From contig JBCCOK010000005.1 of assembly GCA_039025395.1 (NCBI GenBank), positions 60,021 through 124,020 of the forward strand: DNA of 64,000 bases, given 5' to 3'. Source of the DNA: Hoeflea_A sp039025395 (GTDB lineage: Bacteria; Pseudomonadota; Alphaproteobacteria; Rhizobiales; Rhizobiaceae). Position numbers and translations under genes: made by a program. Of the stretch, positions 34,360 through 43,369 are shown piece after piece. Within the stretch, counting starts at the first letter, position 1. Every line of letters starts with the position of its first letter. The notes under the pieces were generated by a model. That model was not told where the DNA came from, did no database searches, and saw only the letters and a program-made list of their open reading frames with translations.

Positions 34360-34830
34360 ATGTTTGATCGTTTACAGAAGTTCATCCAGACAATGGGTGG
34401 CGAAGATGACGAAAAAGAGCTTACGCGCGATGATCCGCGGGTTGCAGCAGCGGCACTCTTTTTCCATGTGATTGATGCCGATGGCGTTGCCGAGCCTTCT
34501 GAGCGCGAGAAACTGCGCAACCTGCTGGAACAGGAATATTCACTCGACAAGAACGAGCTGAAGAAACTGATGGATGCCGGCAAGCAGGCAGAGGACGAAT
34601 CGGTCGACTTCTATTCCTTTACGAGCGTACTCAAACGGACCCTTGATGCCGAGCAGCGGGTTAGCTTCATCGAGCTGATGTGGGAAATGGTATATGCCGA
34701 CGGTGTTCGCCACGAGCTTGAGGACAATATCGTGTGGCGGGTTGCTGAATTGCTGGGTGTTTCGGACAGAGATCGCGTCTTGATGCGACAGCGTGTTGCC
34801 GAACGGGTCGGTTCGGGGGACAGGGGCTGA
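34360..34830 (+). CDS. TerB-like (DjlA N-domain) protein
   Basis: A 156-residue all-helical protein with AAALFFHVIDADGVAEPSERE and MWEMVYADGVRHELEDNIVWRVAELLGV, the two acidic metal-binding helical repeats of the TerB superfamily. Single TerB-domain proteins are common in alphaproteobacteria and are not by themselves evidence of tellurite resistance. ATG 34360 is preferred to an upstream frame opening at 34240 because of its AACTGGGA site. The stop overlaps the amidotransferase ATG at 34830 by one base, so the pair is likely cotranscribed. The 242 bp before it hold no gene that I can see. Confidence 0.85.
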   Translation: MFDRLQKFIQTMGGEDDEKELTRDDPRVAAAALFFHVIDADGVAEPSEREKLRNLLEQEYSLDKNELKKLMDAGKQAEDESVDFYSFTSVLKRTLDAEQRVSFIELMWEMVYADGVRHELEDNIVWRVAELLGVSDRDRVLMRQRVAERVGSGDRG

Positions 34831-35594
34831 TGCTGAACCGCTATTCAGCGGCGGAAGGGCAAACGAGCCGCTTGCTTGTTATTCTGCACCAGGCGGGATC
34901 AAGCGCTGGAAGGGTTGGCCAGATGCTGTGCCAAGCCGGATTCGAACTCGATATACGAAGACATGCGCTGGGCGATCCGCTGCCCGACACACTTGCAGAC
35001 CACGCCGGCGCGGTGATTTTTGGCGGTCCCATGAGCGCCAATGACGAAGATGATTTCGTACGGCGCGAGATCGAATGGCACGCCGTACCGCTTGCGGAAA
35101 ACAAGCCCTATCTCGGCATTTGCCTTGGTGCGCAGATGCTGGTGCGCCATCTTGGCGGAACAGTCGCGTCTCACGATGACGGGCTGACCGAAATTGGCTG
35201 GTACCCGCTGCGCCCTACAGCCAAGGGCGAAGCGCTGATGAAATGGCCCAATATGGTCTATCAGTTTCACCGCGAGGGCTTTAGCCTGCCGAAAGATGCT
35301 GAGCTGCTGGCGACAGCCGACCATTATCCCAATCAGGCCTTTCGCTATGGACAAAACGCCTGGGGCATCCAGTTTCATGCCGAGCTAACCCAGGTCATGA
35401 TGCAGAGATGGGTTGTCCATGGTGCACACCGCTTCTGCATGCCGGGCGCGCAAGAGGGCCGCGATCATCTCGACGGGCGGCTTTTATATGACGCGTGCCT
35501 GCGGCAGTGGCTTGGGCACTTTCTTGACGTGGTCTTTGGCAGGCCCGTTTCGGACGATGCCGTTCCCGCCGAACAAGGCTCACGCGTGTTGTGA
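34830..35594 (+). CDS. class I glutamine amidotransferase-like protein
   Basis: A 254-residue protein of the GMP-synthase amidotransferase-like family. The nucleophile Cys98 lies in YLGICLGAQML, and His183/Glu185 in GIQFHAEL complete the triad. GGPMSANDEDDF is the usual flavour. No synthetase domain is present, so it may act on gamma-glutamyl compounds or be a stand-alone hydrolase. It is coupled to the TerB-like gene. Its final 15 bp overlap the end of the MFS gene on the opposite strand. Confidence 0.87.
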   Translation: MLNRYSAAEGQTSRLLVILHQAGSSAGRVGQMLCQAGFELDIRRHALGDPLPDTLADHAGAVIFGGPMSANDEDDFVRREIEWHAVPLAENKPYLGICLGAQMLVRHLGGTVASHDDGLTEIGWYPLRPTAKGEALMKWPNMVYQFHREGFSLPKDAELLATADHYPNQAFRYGQNAWGIQFHAELTQVMMQRWVVHGAHRFCMPGAQEGRDHLDGRLLYDACLRQWLGHFLDVVFGRPVSDDAVPAEQGSRVL

Positions 35595-36836
35595 ACCATG
35601 CTCGACGCGCTGCAATCGCTGGATCGAGCGCAGGGCAGGAAAGAAAAAGGCCCAAAGGCCAGCGACGCCGACAGCCCCGATACCACCGATGACAACCGCG
35701 GGAACCGCACCGATGAGTGCCGCCATGGTGCCTGCCCTGAATTCGCCAAGCTCGTTGGACGCGCCGATGAAGACCATGTTGACGGCACTGACGCGGCCGC
35801 GCAGCGCATCGGGCGTCCAAAGCTGAATGAGCGTCTGGCGGATATAGACAGATATCATATCGGCGGCGCCCATCACGATCAGTGCGACAATCGATAGCCA
35901 TGCAATGGTCGACATGCCGAAAACAACCGTGCCCAGACCAAACAGCCCCACGGCAACAAACATGGTTACGCCCGCATTGCTCCTGAAGGGATGTGCGGCG
36001 AGGTAGACCGCCATGGCAATGGCGCCGACGCCCGGAGCGGCGCGCAGCATGCCAAGGCCCCATGGCCCGAGGTCGAGAATGTCGCGGGCAAAAACCGGCA
36101 TCAGCGCGACGGCGCCTCCCAACAGAACCGCGAACATGTCGAGTGAAATGGCTCCGAGCACCACTTTTTCGCGCCAGATATAGCGAAAACCGGCTGACAG
36201 CGTTTCCCAGCTCTGATTATGAACGCCGCGTGCCTGGTTCGGTTTCGGGATCGCGAAAATAAGCACCGAGGCAATTGCGAAAAGTACAAAGCTCACCGTG
36301 TAGGGCACAGACGCGCCAAGGCCGTAGAGAAGCCCCCCGGCGACCGGTCCGAGAATTGTCGCGCCCTGCCAGGAGATCGAGTTCCAGGCAATGGCATTGG
36401 CCAGATCTTTCTCCGGTACGAGGTTCGGCGCCAGTGATGTCGATGCCGGTGCAAAAAAGGCGCGTACGATACCAAGAACCAGAAGCACCGCGAAAATGGG
36501 CAGCGGCGATGTAAGGCCACGCATCGTCAAAACGATCAGAACGCCCGCCGCCAGCAGTGCGACAATTTCGCAAATGCCCATGATCATACGGCGCCCGAAC
36601 CGGTCGGCGGCCGCTCCCGTCACGAGGATAAGCACAAGTGACGGCATGAACTGCACCAGACCGATTAGGCCGAGATCGAAGGGATTTCGGGTCAGGTCGT
36701 AAATCTGCCAGCCAACAGCGACGCCGATAACCTGCATACCGAAGGCTGACATGAACCGCGCCAGCCAATAGCGGCTGTAGGAAGAATGGCGGAACGCGTC
36801 AAAGCGTCCGGAAGCATCAGGATCATCCTTCTGCAT
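35580..36836 (-). CDS. MFS transporter (EntS-like exporter)
   Basis: A 418-residue major-facilitator protein with twelve predicted helices. RFDAFRHSSYSRYWLARFMSAFG is the start typical of the EntS/MFS_3 group, and the loop 2-3 motif is GAAADRFGRRMIMG. Central EKDLANAIAWNS and the loop TPDALRGRVSAVNMVFIGAS are conserved in EntS-like efflux proteins, which export siderophores or drugs. No siderophore genes are nearby, so the substrate is unknown. It is monocistronic. Confidence 0.9.
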   Translation of the reverse strand: MQKDDPDASGRFDAFRHSSYSRYWLARFMSAFGMQVIGVAVGWQIYDLTRNPFDLGLIGLVQFMPSLVLILVTGAAADRFGRRMIMGICEIVALLAAGVLIVLTMRGLTSPLPIFAVLLVLGIVRAFFAPASTSLAPNLVPEKDLANAIAWNSISWQGATILGPVAGGLLYGLGASVPYTVSFVLFAIASVLIFAIPKPNQARGVHNQSWETLSAGFRYIWREKVVLGAISLDMFAVLLGGAVALMPVFARDILDLGPWGLGMLRAAPGVGAIAMAVYLAAHPFRSNAGVTMFVAVGLFGLGTVVFGMSTIAWLSIVALIVMGAADMISVYIRQTLIQLWTPDALRGRVSAVNMVFIGASNELGEFRAGTMAALIGAVPAVVIGGIGAVGVAGLWAFFFPALRSIQRLQRVEHGSQHA

Positions 36837-36989
36837 GTCAGGCCGGGTTTATGGGAGGAAGCATGCCGCCATTTATAGGCTGCGGTGGCCAAATGCAAAG
36901 GCCGGTGAATCCATTTGATTGCCGATTTGTCCACTTGCCGCGGCGTCTACCAGTGGCTACATGTCGAACGTTACAAATTGGAGACCGGA

Positions 36990-37280
36990 ATGTACGCACT
37001 GTTTTCGACCATTGATCTGGCCTTGAGCATCTACATGTGGATCATTATCGGCAGTGCCATCTTCTCGTGGCTCTACGCGTTCAACGTTGTCAATACCGGT
37101 AACCGGTTTGTCGGGATGATCGGTGAATTCCTCTACAGGGCGACCGAGCCAGCGCTGCGGCCGATCCGCAATATCCTTCCCGATCTCGGCGGACTCGACA
37201 TTTCGCCGATTATCCTGCTGCTGCTGATTTATTTTGTCCGCATGTTCATGTGGAACAGCGTCTATCCTGTCCTCACTTGA
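36990..37280 (+). CDS. YggT-family membrane protein
   Basis: A 96-residue protein with two hydrophobic helices (about 5-28 and 72-90). The cytoplasmic-face motif FLYRATEPALRPIRNILP is diagnostic of YggT (RCAP/Ycf19 family). Members affect osmotic tolerance or cell-surface assembly, with no defined biochemistry. ATG 36990 follows GGAGACCGG; an upstream opening at 36915 is not needed. It is followed by the convergent pyrophosphatase gene. Confidence 0.92.
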   Translation: MYALFSTIDLALSIYMWIIIGSAIFSWLYAFNVVNTGNRFVGMIGEFLYRATEPALRPIRNILPDLGGLDISPIILLLLIYFVRMFMWNSVYPVLT

Positions 37281-37325
37281 GCGCCGATTGCCCGGCGCGG
37301 CGTGAAGTGCGTTGGCGAGCGTTTT

Positions 37326-37850
37326 CTAACCTGCGCGCTCAATTGCTTCGACAATCAGTCTTTTTGCAACGTCAACGCCCTGCCAGTCACCGATCTTGAC
37401 CCATTTGCCGGGTTCCAGATCCTTGTAGTGTTCGAAGAAATGCTCGATCTGCTGCAGTGTGATCTCAGGCATGTCAACAACGTCAATCAACTTGTCGTAA
37501 CGCTTGGTCAGCCGAGACGACGGGACGGCGATGACCTTCTCGTCCTGGCCTGAGTTGTCTTCCATGATAAGTACGCCGATGGGCCGGACATTGATGACGC
37601 TTCCCGGTATCAGCGGACGCGTATTGCAGACAAGAACGTCAATCGGATCGCCGTCGTCGGACAGGGTATGCGGCACGAAGCCGTAGTTTCCCGGATAGGA
37701 CATCGGCGTGTAGAGAAACCGGTCGACGACCAGCGTTCCGGCCGTTTTGTCCATCTCGTACTTGATCGGCTGTCCGCCGAGCGGCACTTCGATGATGACG
37801 TTGACGTCTTCGGGCGGGCTGTCGCCGATGGCTATTGCGTCAATGCGCAT
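37326..37850 (-). CDS. ppa: inorganic pyrophosphatase (family I)
   Basis: A 174-residue soluble hexameric enzyme hydrolysing PPi. VPLGGQPIKYEMDK, the signature DGDPIDVLV with three metal-binding Asp, and HFFEHYKDLEPGKWVKIGDW are intact. The frame is open to 37910, but ATG 37850 (MRIDAIAIGDSPPEDVNV) with AGGATC upstream is the family start. The length is typical. It is monocistronic. Confidence 0.97.
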   Translation of the reverse strand: MRIDAIAIGDSPPEDVNVIIEVPLGGQPIKYEMDKTAGTLVVDRFLYTPMSYPGNYGFVPHTLSDDGDPIDVLVCNTRPLIPGSVINVRPIGVLIMEDNSGQDEKVIAVPSSRLTKRYDKLIDVVDMPEITLQQIEHFFEHYKDLEPGKWVKIGDWQGVDVAKRLIVEAIERAG

Positions 37851-37931
37851 GGCTGATCCTGCATAATTTAAGGATTGCGCCGAAATAGCGTGTCGGAGGC
37901 GGCGGCGCAACAGGCACGGGCTCTCCTCTGT

Positions 37932-39092
37932 CTATTCGGACGCCGCACCTTCCGGCCGGCGAAGCGGCGGGATCGAGAAAAACACCGGTTGGCGTTGACG
38001 GCCATAGGTCGTGATCATGACAAGTGCGAGCGCTGAAAGATAGGCAAAGTAAAAGCGCGATTCATGCAGCGGGAAAACGACGAATTTGGCCGGAATAGCC
38101 ACAAGAATCGAGGTGATCGCCACCACCTCGCGCCGTTCGAATGAGAAGTTGTTGCGTAGCATCACGGCGAGCAGAAAGATCAGCGCCAGAAACACACCGA
38201 GCCATGTCTGTTCGACAAGCGAACGGACCAGCGACTGCACGACGACCTGCAAATAGGTCATGACCGAGAATGGCGGATCAAAGCCCTCGAGTGTCGGTAC
38301 ATATTCAACATGCGTAAACCAGAAATGGACCCACCATCCGGGATGGCCATACATCCCGGAAATGGTGAGCGAAACGGCAAGTCCTGCCACAAAGGCGGCG
38401 ATGACGGAGAGGCTGATCGGCCTTATGACAACCGACATCACCGCGAAGACGCCCACGAGCGCCAAATGGTCGGGCCGCGCAAGCACGGCAAGGAAAAAGG
38501 CGATACCGGCGCTCAGTCCGCGGTCGGTCACATACAGCATGATGCCAGCCACCAAAAATACGGCGGAGAAAAGATCTGGCGTTGCAAGCCAGGTCGCTTC
38601 GCCCAGCCCGGTTACCATTAGAACGATCATGGCAAGGGGCGCAAGCGTGAGGCACCTGTATGAGCCGAGCCAGATCACGGTTATAAGGCCCATTGCCGCT
38701 GCAGAGATCGCAGATACCCACCTCAGCGCATCAACGGGATTCACCCAGGCTGTCAAGAACTCGGCGAACTCGACGTAAAGGAGCTTGACCCGGTAAAATC
38801 CCAGCATGGTCAAAAAAGCATCGGGGTCCTGAAACTGGGCGATCCGGTATGGCCGATCCGATGTGAGAACCAGAAACTCACCGTCGCTGACGTTCTGTCG
38901 GACGAAGGCATATGCCTCAGTGTGCACCTCGTGCCCCAGTGCACCGCTGTTTTCGACGACTGATGCGACGTAGGCAATCAGGTCCCAGTTGGCCTGCGGA
39001 AACACCAGAGCAACTGCACAGACCGTTGCGGTATAGAGCAACAAAAGCATGGCGCCGGCTAATTCGCCGGTCCACGGAGATGGCTTAGTCAA
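37932..39092 (-). CDS. polytopic membrane protein, unknown function (GT-C-like)
   Basis: A 386-residue membrane protein with about ten hydrophobic helices. After the first helix comes a periplasmic loop with FPQANWDLIAYVASVVENSG and EAYAFVRQNV, a placement similar to the acidic first loop (WDx) of GT-C glycosyltransferases and ArnT-like proteins. No family name can be given with confidence. The closing helix region HESRFYFAYLSALALVMITT resembles the last segment of such enzymes. It stands alone upstream of ppa on the same strand, with an 81-bp gap. A role in modifying surface glycans is a guess from topology only. Confidence 0.7.
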   Translation of the reverse strand: MTKPSPWTGELAGAMLLLLYTATVCAVALVFPQANWDLIAYVASVVENSGALGHEVHTEAYAFVRQNVSDGEFLVLTSDRPYRIAQFQDPDAFLTMLGFYRVKLLYVEFAEFLTAWVNPVDALRWVSAISAAAMGLITVIWLGSYRCLTLAPLAMIVLMVTGLGEATWLATPDLFSAVFLVAGIMLYVTDRGLSAGIAFFLAVLARPDHLALVGVFAVMSVVIRPISLSVIAAFVAGLAVSLTISGMYGHPGWWVHFWFTHVEYVPTLEGFDPPFSVMTYLQVVVQSLVRSLVEQTWLGVFLALIFLLAVMLRNNFSFERREVVAITSILVAIPAKFVVFPLHESRFYFAYLSALALVMITTYGRQRQPVFFSIPPLRRPEGAASE

Positions 39093-39172
39093 CCGAATTG
39101 TCCCCCGGTCAGAATTCCGCGCCGCCCTGTCGGAATGGTCTCAGGAAAGTATTAACGCAGAGCGGGAACGCC

Positions 39173-39679
39173 CTACGGCCACACAAAAGCAACTTTCTTC
39201 AGCGCCTGTTTGTCGAACGTTTCGGAACCCTCAGCGATCTCGATACCGCCCAGACCGGCATAAAAATCCATCGCGCGCTGGTTTTCCTCCAGCGTCCACA
39301 CGACCATCCCCTTACAGCCAAGTGAGGCAAGCAGTCGGCGCGCTTCGGCAAACAGTCTGCTGCCAAGGCCTATGCCCTGGTATTCAGGTCTCAGGTAAAG
39401 CTCGTAGATTTCGCCTTCTTGCGGCAAAGCCCTTGCCCGGTTGAGGCCGATGGTGGCGTAGCCGGCGATGAGGCCCTCGACATCGAGCACGAGAATACTT
39501 GTTGATCCGCGGATCGCACGCTTCCACCATTTGTGGCTGCGGCGTTCAACCATCGACATCAGAGTGCGGAAGGGAATGATGCCGGCATAGGCATGACGCC
39601 ACGCAGCACGGTGAGTCTCCGCTATCGCGGCTGCGTCGTCTGGTTCCGCTCGTCTCACATCTACCGCCAGCGTCGTCAT
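39173..39679 (-). CDS. GNAT-family N-acetyltransferase
   Basis: A 168-residue acetyl-CoA-dependent acyltransferase. VRRAEPDDAAAIAETHRAAWRHAY is the N-terminal alpha-1 pattern, and the acetyl-CoA loop is RPEYQGIGLGSRLFAEARR. The tail VWTLEENQRAMDFYAGLGGI is the usual motif B. The substrate cannot be predicted. A CtrA-type TTAA-N7-TTAA site lies about 100 bp upstream of its ATG. Confidence 0.9.
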   Translation of the reverse strand: MTTLAVDVRRAEPDDAAAIAETHRAAWRHAYAGIIPFRTLMSMVERRSHKWWKRAIRGSTSILVLDVEGLIAGYATIGLNRARALPQEGEIYELYLRPEYQGIGLGSRLFAEARRLLASLGCKGMVVWTLEENQRAMDFYAGLGGIEIAEGSETFDKQALKKVAFVWP

Positions 39680-39776
39680 GACAGAATCCTATCCAACTCG
39701 GCACCGATCGCGAAGACCTTCCGGCGATCCGCCGAACGCGTTCCCACAGCAAATATACTGCAGCAACAGGGACAGA

Positions 39777-39791
39777 TTAACGGATTGTTAA
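39777..39791. promoter_or_regulatory. CtrA-type binding site
   Basis: TTAACGGATTGTTAA is an exact TTAA-N7-TTAA. The sequence is also symmetric (GATTAAC-N5-GTTAATC). It lies 97 bp upstream of the GNAT gene start at 39679 and just after the end of the M3 peptidase gene, so the only gene it could control at short range is the acetyltransferase. Function is inferred from sequence. Confidence 0.5.
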
Positions 39792-39841
39792 TCGATCAGG
39801 CAAGGGCAGTGACGAAAGGGTGTCGGGCTGCGGGGCGGTTT

Positions 39842-41881
39842 TCAGTCCGCAAGCCCCTTTTTCTTCAGCATTGCGGTCGGATCGGGCAATTTGCCGCGAA
39901 AGGCAAGGTAGGTGTCCTGCGGGTCGACGCCACCTCCGGCTGCATAAATATGACGGTGCAGGAGATTGGCTGTCTCGGCATGAAAAACATCGCCGTTTTC
40001 CTCGAAAGCATTGAACGCATCGGCATCCAGAACTTCAGACCACATGTAGGAATAATAGCCGGCGGAATATCCGTCGCCCGAGAAAACATGCTGGAAATGC
40101 GGCGTCCGATGGCGCATGACGATCGCATCGGGCATCGCCAGTTCGGCCAGTACGCCGGCTTCGAATTCAAGCGGGTCGCCAATCTCGTCTGCGGTATGAA
40201 AGGCCATGTCGACAAGCGCCGATGCGGTATACTCGACTGCTGCAAAGCCGCTGTTGAAATTCCGCGCGGCGAGAACCTTGTTGAGGAGGTCTTCAGGGAT
40301 CGGCTCACCGGTTTCATGGTGCACCGCATATTCGCTCAGAACACTCGGTACTGTGAGCCAATGTTCAAAAAGCTGCGATGGCAGTTCAACAAAATCGCGT
40401 GACACGGATGTGCCGGACACGGAGGGGTGCTCGACATCGGAAAGAAGGCCGTGCAGGGCATGGCCGAACTCGTGGAACAGCGTCCTTGCATCATCGAGCG
40501 ACAGAAGCGCCGGCTTTCCCTTGGGCGGCTTGGCAAAGTTCATTACGTTGTAGACAATGGGAATGCGGCCGCCTTCGAGGCCATGCTGGCTCTGGAAACC
40601 GCTCATCCACGCGCCCGAACGTTTGCTTGGCCGGGCGAAGTAATCGGCCATGAATATGCCGATTAAATCTTTGTCTTTGTTGTATATTTCAAAGAGCCGT
40701 ACATCCGGATGGTAGGTATCGACGTCGCGCCGCTCAATCGCAGTCAGGCCGAACAGCCGCCCGGCAACCGAAAAACAGGCTTCGATGATCCTGTCGAGTT
40801 GCAGGTAGGGTTTAAGTTCGGCTTCCGAGAAGTCGAACTTTTGCGCCCGAAGCTTCTCGGCGTAGTGACGCCAATCCCAAGGGGCGACGCCGTGATTCTT
40901 GCCCTCTTCGGCAATCAGGGCCGCAAGTTCATCCTCTTCCTTGCGGGCGCGCCGAAGCGCCTTGTCCCACACTTTCATGAGAAGCGCGTTTACCGCGTCC
41001 GGGGTCTTGGCCATCGTATCGTCAAGCTTCAGCGCGGCATAATGGTCAAACCCGAGCAGTTGCGCCTTTTCGCGCCGCAGCCTGAGGATGTCGGAGACGT
41101 TGGCCAGATTGTCGGTATCTCCGTCGTTTTCGCCGCGTGATGTCCACGCCGCAAAGGCGTATTGACGCAGATCCCGGCGCTCCGAAAATGTCAGAAACGG
41201 CTCGATGATCGAACGGGACAACGTCACGGCATAGGGCTCGGAAATGTCGCGTTCACGAGCTGCCGCGGCCATGGCGTCACGCAGGAAGCCGGGCAAGCCG
41301 GCCAGATCGTCTTCAGAGGAGAGGCCCAAATACCAGGATTTTTCATCGGCAAGGATGTTCTGGCTGAAACTGGTTCCGAGGCCTGCCAGTTCTTCATTGA
41401 TTTCCGCGATGCGCTTCTTGCCCGCGTCGTCAAGCCGGGCACCCGATCGCACGAAGTTTTTCCAGTACCTCTCCAGGACGCGAAAGGCCTCAGGCGAAAG
41501 ATCAAGCGTGTCGCGGCCTGACCACAGCCCATCGATACGCGCAAACAGCTTCGCGTTCATCGTGATCGCCGAATAATGGCGGGCCATTTGCGGCGCTATC
41601 GACCGCTCAAGCGCTTGAATCACGTCATTGCTATGGGCGCCTGCACGGTTCCAGAAAAGGGCGGAGACACGCCGCAGCGCATCACCGGCCAGTTCCATTG
41701 CAACGATGGTGTTTTCGAAATCCGGCGGCTGGGGACTGGTCGCTATCGCGTCGATTTCATCCCGGTGCCGCTTCAGCGCCTCGTCAAAGGCCTGTTCAAA
41801 GGCATCTTCCCGGATCCGGTCGAACCGGGGCAAGCCCAGCGGGCCGTTCCAGTCGAAGATGTGATTGTTGAGTTCGCCCAT
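39842..41881 (-). CDS. M3-family metallopeptidase (oligopeptidase A/Dcp type)
   Basis: A 679-residue zinc peptidase degrading oligopeptides in the cytoplasm. The zinc site HEFGH is at residues 470-474 (TLFHEFGHALHGLLS), with the third ligand Glu expected about 25 residues on in SRDFVELPSQLFEHW. N-terminal segment and C-terminal GGGVDPQDTYLAFRGKLP follow the family. There is no signal peptide, which argues for a cytoplasmic enzyme. It is separated from argG by 133 bp on the same strand. Confidence 0.94.
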   Translation of the reverse strand: MGELNNHIFDWNGPLGLPRFDRIREDAFEQAFDEALKRHRDEIDAIATSPQPPDFENTIVAMELAGDALRRVSALFWNRAGAHSNDVIQALERSIAPQMARHYSAITMNAKLFARIDGLWSGRDTLDLSPEAFRVLERYWKNFVRSGARLDDAGKKRIAEINEELAGLGTSFSQNILADEKSWYLGLSSEDDLAGLPGFLRDAMAAAARERDISEPYAVTLSRSIIEPFLTFSERRDLRQYAFAAWTSRGENDGDTDNLANVSDILRLRREKAQLLGFDHYAALKLDDTMAKTPDAVNALLMKVWDKALRRARKEEDELAALIAEEGKNHGVAPWDWRHYAEKLRAQKFDFSEAELKPYLQLDRIIEACFSVAGRLFGLTAIERRDVDTYHPDVRLFEIYNKDKDLIGIFMADYFARPSKRSGAWMSGFQSQHGLEGGRIPIVYNVMNFAKPPKGKPALLSLDDARTLFHEFGHALHGLLSDVEHPSVSGTSVSRDFVELPSQLFEHWLTVPSVLSEYAVHHETGEPIPEDLLNKVLAARNFNSGFAAVEYTASALVDMAFHTADEIGDPLEFEAGVLAELAMPDAIVMRHRTPHFQHVFSGDGYSAGYYSYMWSEVLDADAFNAFEENGDVFHAETANLLHRHIYAAGGGVDPQDTYLAFRGKLPDPTAMLKKKGLAD

Positions 41882-42014
41882 CGCGCAATCCTGGCATCGT
41901 TCCGGCAGCAGTTAGCGATGTAGGCGGCACCGATCGCGGTTGCAAGGGTTTGCCGGACACGATGGTGACCTCAGCCTTGCCGTTCCAAATTGGTATGGCG
42001 TCCATCGACCGCCA

Positions 42015-43232
42015 TTATCTGTGGCGGGCAGCCAGGGTGCGCAGGCGCAGCGCGTTGATCTTGATGAACCCCGCCGCGTCCTTCTGGTCATAGGCGCCTT
42101 CATCATCTTCGAACGTCACAAGATCCTCCGCGTAAAGGGTCTTTGCGGATTCACGCCCGGTGACAATGACGTTGCCCTTGTAGAGCTTGAGCCGCACCGT
42201 CCCCTCAACATTGTGCTGGCTGTGGTCGATGGCGGCCTGCAACATTTCGCGCTCCGGCGAAAACCAGAAACCGTTGTAGATAAGCTCAGCATAGCGCGGC
42301 ATGAGTTCGTCTTTCAAATGCGCAGCGCCGCGGTCGAGGGTGATGGATTCCATGGCCCGATGGGCGGTCAGCAGGATTGTTCCGCCGGGGGTTTCGTAGA
42401 TGCCGCGCGACTTCATGCCGACAAAGCGGTTCTCGACAAGGTCAAGCCGTCCGATGCCGTTGTCGCGGCCGAGATCGTTGAGCCGCGCAAAGAGCTCTGC
42501 CGGTGAAAGCCGTTCGCCGTCAAGGGCGATCGGGTCGCCCCTTTCGAACTCGATCTCGATCGTCGTTGCTTTGTCAGGCGCCGTTTCGGGCGAAACGGTA
42601 CGCTGGTAGACATCGTCCGGTGCTTCGATCCATGGGTCTTCGAGCACCTTGCCTTCGGATGACGAGTGCAAGAGGTTGGCATCGACCGAAAACGGCGCTT
42701 CGCCGCGTTTGTCCCTTGGAATCGGAATCTGGTATTTTTCGGCAAATTCAATTAACTCGCTGCGCGATTTCAGCGACCAGTCGCGCCAAGGTGCGATGAT
42801 CTTGATGTCGGGATTGAGCGCATAGGCGGAAAGTTCGAACCGTACCTGGTCGTTGCCCTTGCCGGTGGCGCCATGCGCAATGGCGTCCGCTCCTGTTTCC
42901 CGGGCGATTTCGATCAGCCGCTTGGAAATCAGCGGGCGTGCAATGGACGTACCCAGAAGGTAGACGCCCTCGTATACGGCATTGGCGCGGAACATCGGAA
43001 AGACGAAATCGGAGACGAACTCCTCGCGCACATCATCAATATAGATTTCGCGGATGCCCATCATTTCGGCTTTCTTTCGCGCCGGCTCGAGCTCGTCGCC
43101 CTGGCCGAGATCGGCCGTGAAAGTGACGACTTCAGCGTTCAACTCGACCTGCAGCCATTTCAGTATGATGGATGTGTCCAGTCCGCCGGAATAGGCGAGC
43201 ACGACCTTCTTCACGTCTTTAACAGCGCTCAT
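42015..43232 (-). CDS. argG: argininosuccinate synthase
   Basis: A 405-residue enzyme joining citrulline and aspartate with ATP in arginine synthesis. The P-loop-like VVLAYSGGLDTSIILKWL starts the protein, followed by GKGNDQVRFEL and YETPGGTIL. The frame is open to 43295, but ATG 43232 (MSAVKDVKKVVLAYSGGLDT) is the family start. The length fits the type I enzyme. It is divergent from the LysE-type exporter across 137 bp. Confidence 0.97.
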   Translation of the reverse strand: MSAVKDVKKVVLAYSGGLDTSIILKWLQVELNAEVVTFTADLGQGDELEPARKKAEMMGIREIYIDDVREEFVSDFVFPMFRANAVYEGVYLLGTSIARPLISKRLIEIARETGADAIAHGATGKGNDQVRFELSAYALNPDIKIIAPWRDWSLKSRSELIEFAEKYQIPIPRDKRGEAPFSVDANLLHSSSEGKVLEDPWIEAPDDVYQRTVSPETAPDKATTIEIEFERGDPIALDGERLSPAELFARLNDLGRDNGIGRLDLVENRFVGMKSRGIYETPGGTILLTAHRAMESITLDRGAAHLKDELMPRYAELIYNGFWFSPEREMLQAAIDHSQHNVEGTVRLKLYKGNVIVTGRESAKTLYAEDLVTFEDDEGAYDQKDAAGFIKINALRLRTLAARHR

Positions 43233-43369
43233 TGTTGTTTTCCAAAGTTTGCGATTGCCCGTTGAGGGAACCGGGATCATAGTCGCGGTGAGCAATCCGG
43301 CCCGGCGCCGCCTTGTTTACAGGCTGTCCTTGCCGCAATCAATCGCATACCGCAGACGGCGAAAGACGC

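Noticed and set aside
34360..34830. TerB homologue as evidence of tellurite resistance
   Set aside because: Single TerB-domain proteins without terZACDE are common and carry no such implication.
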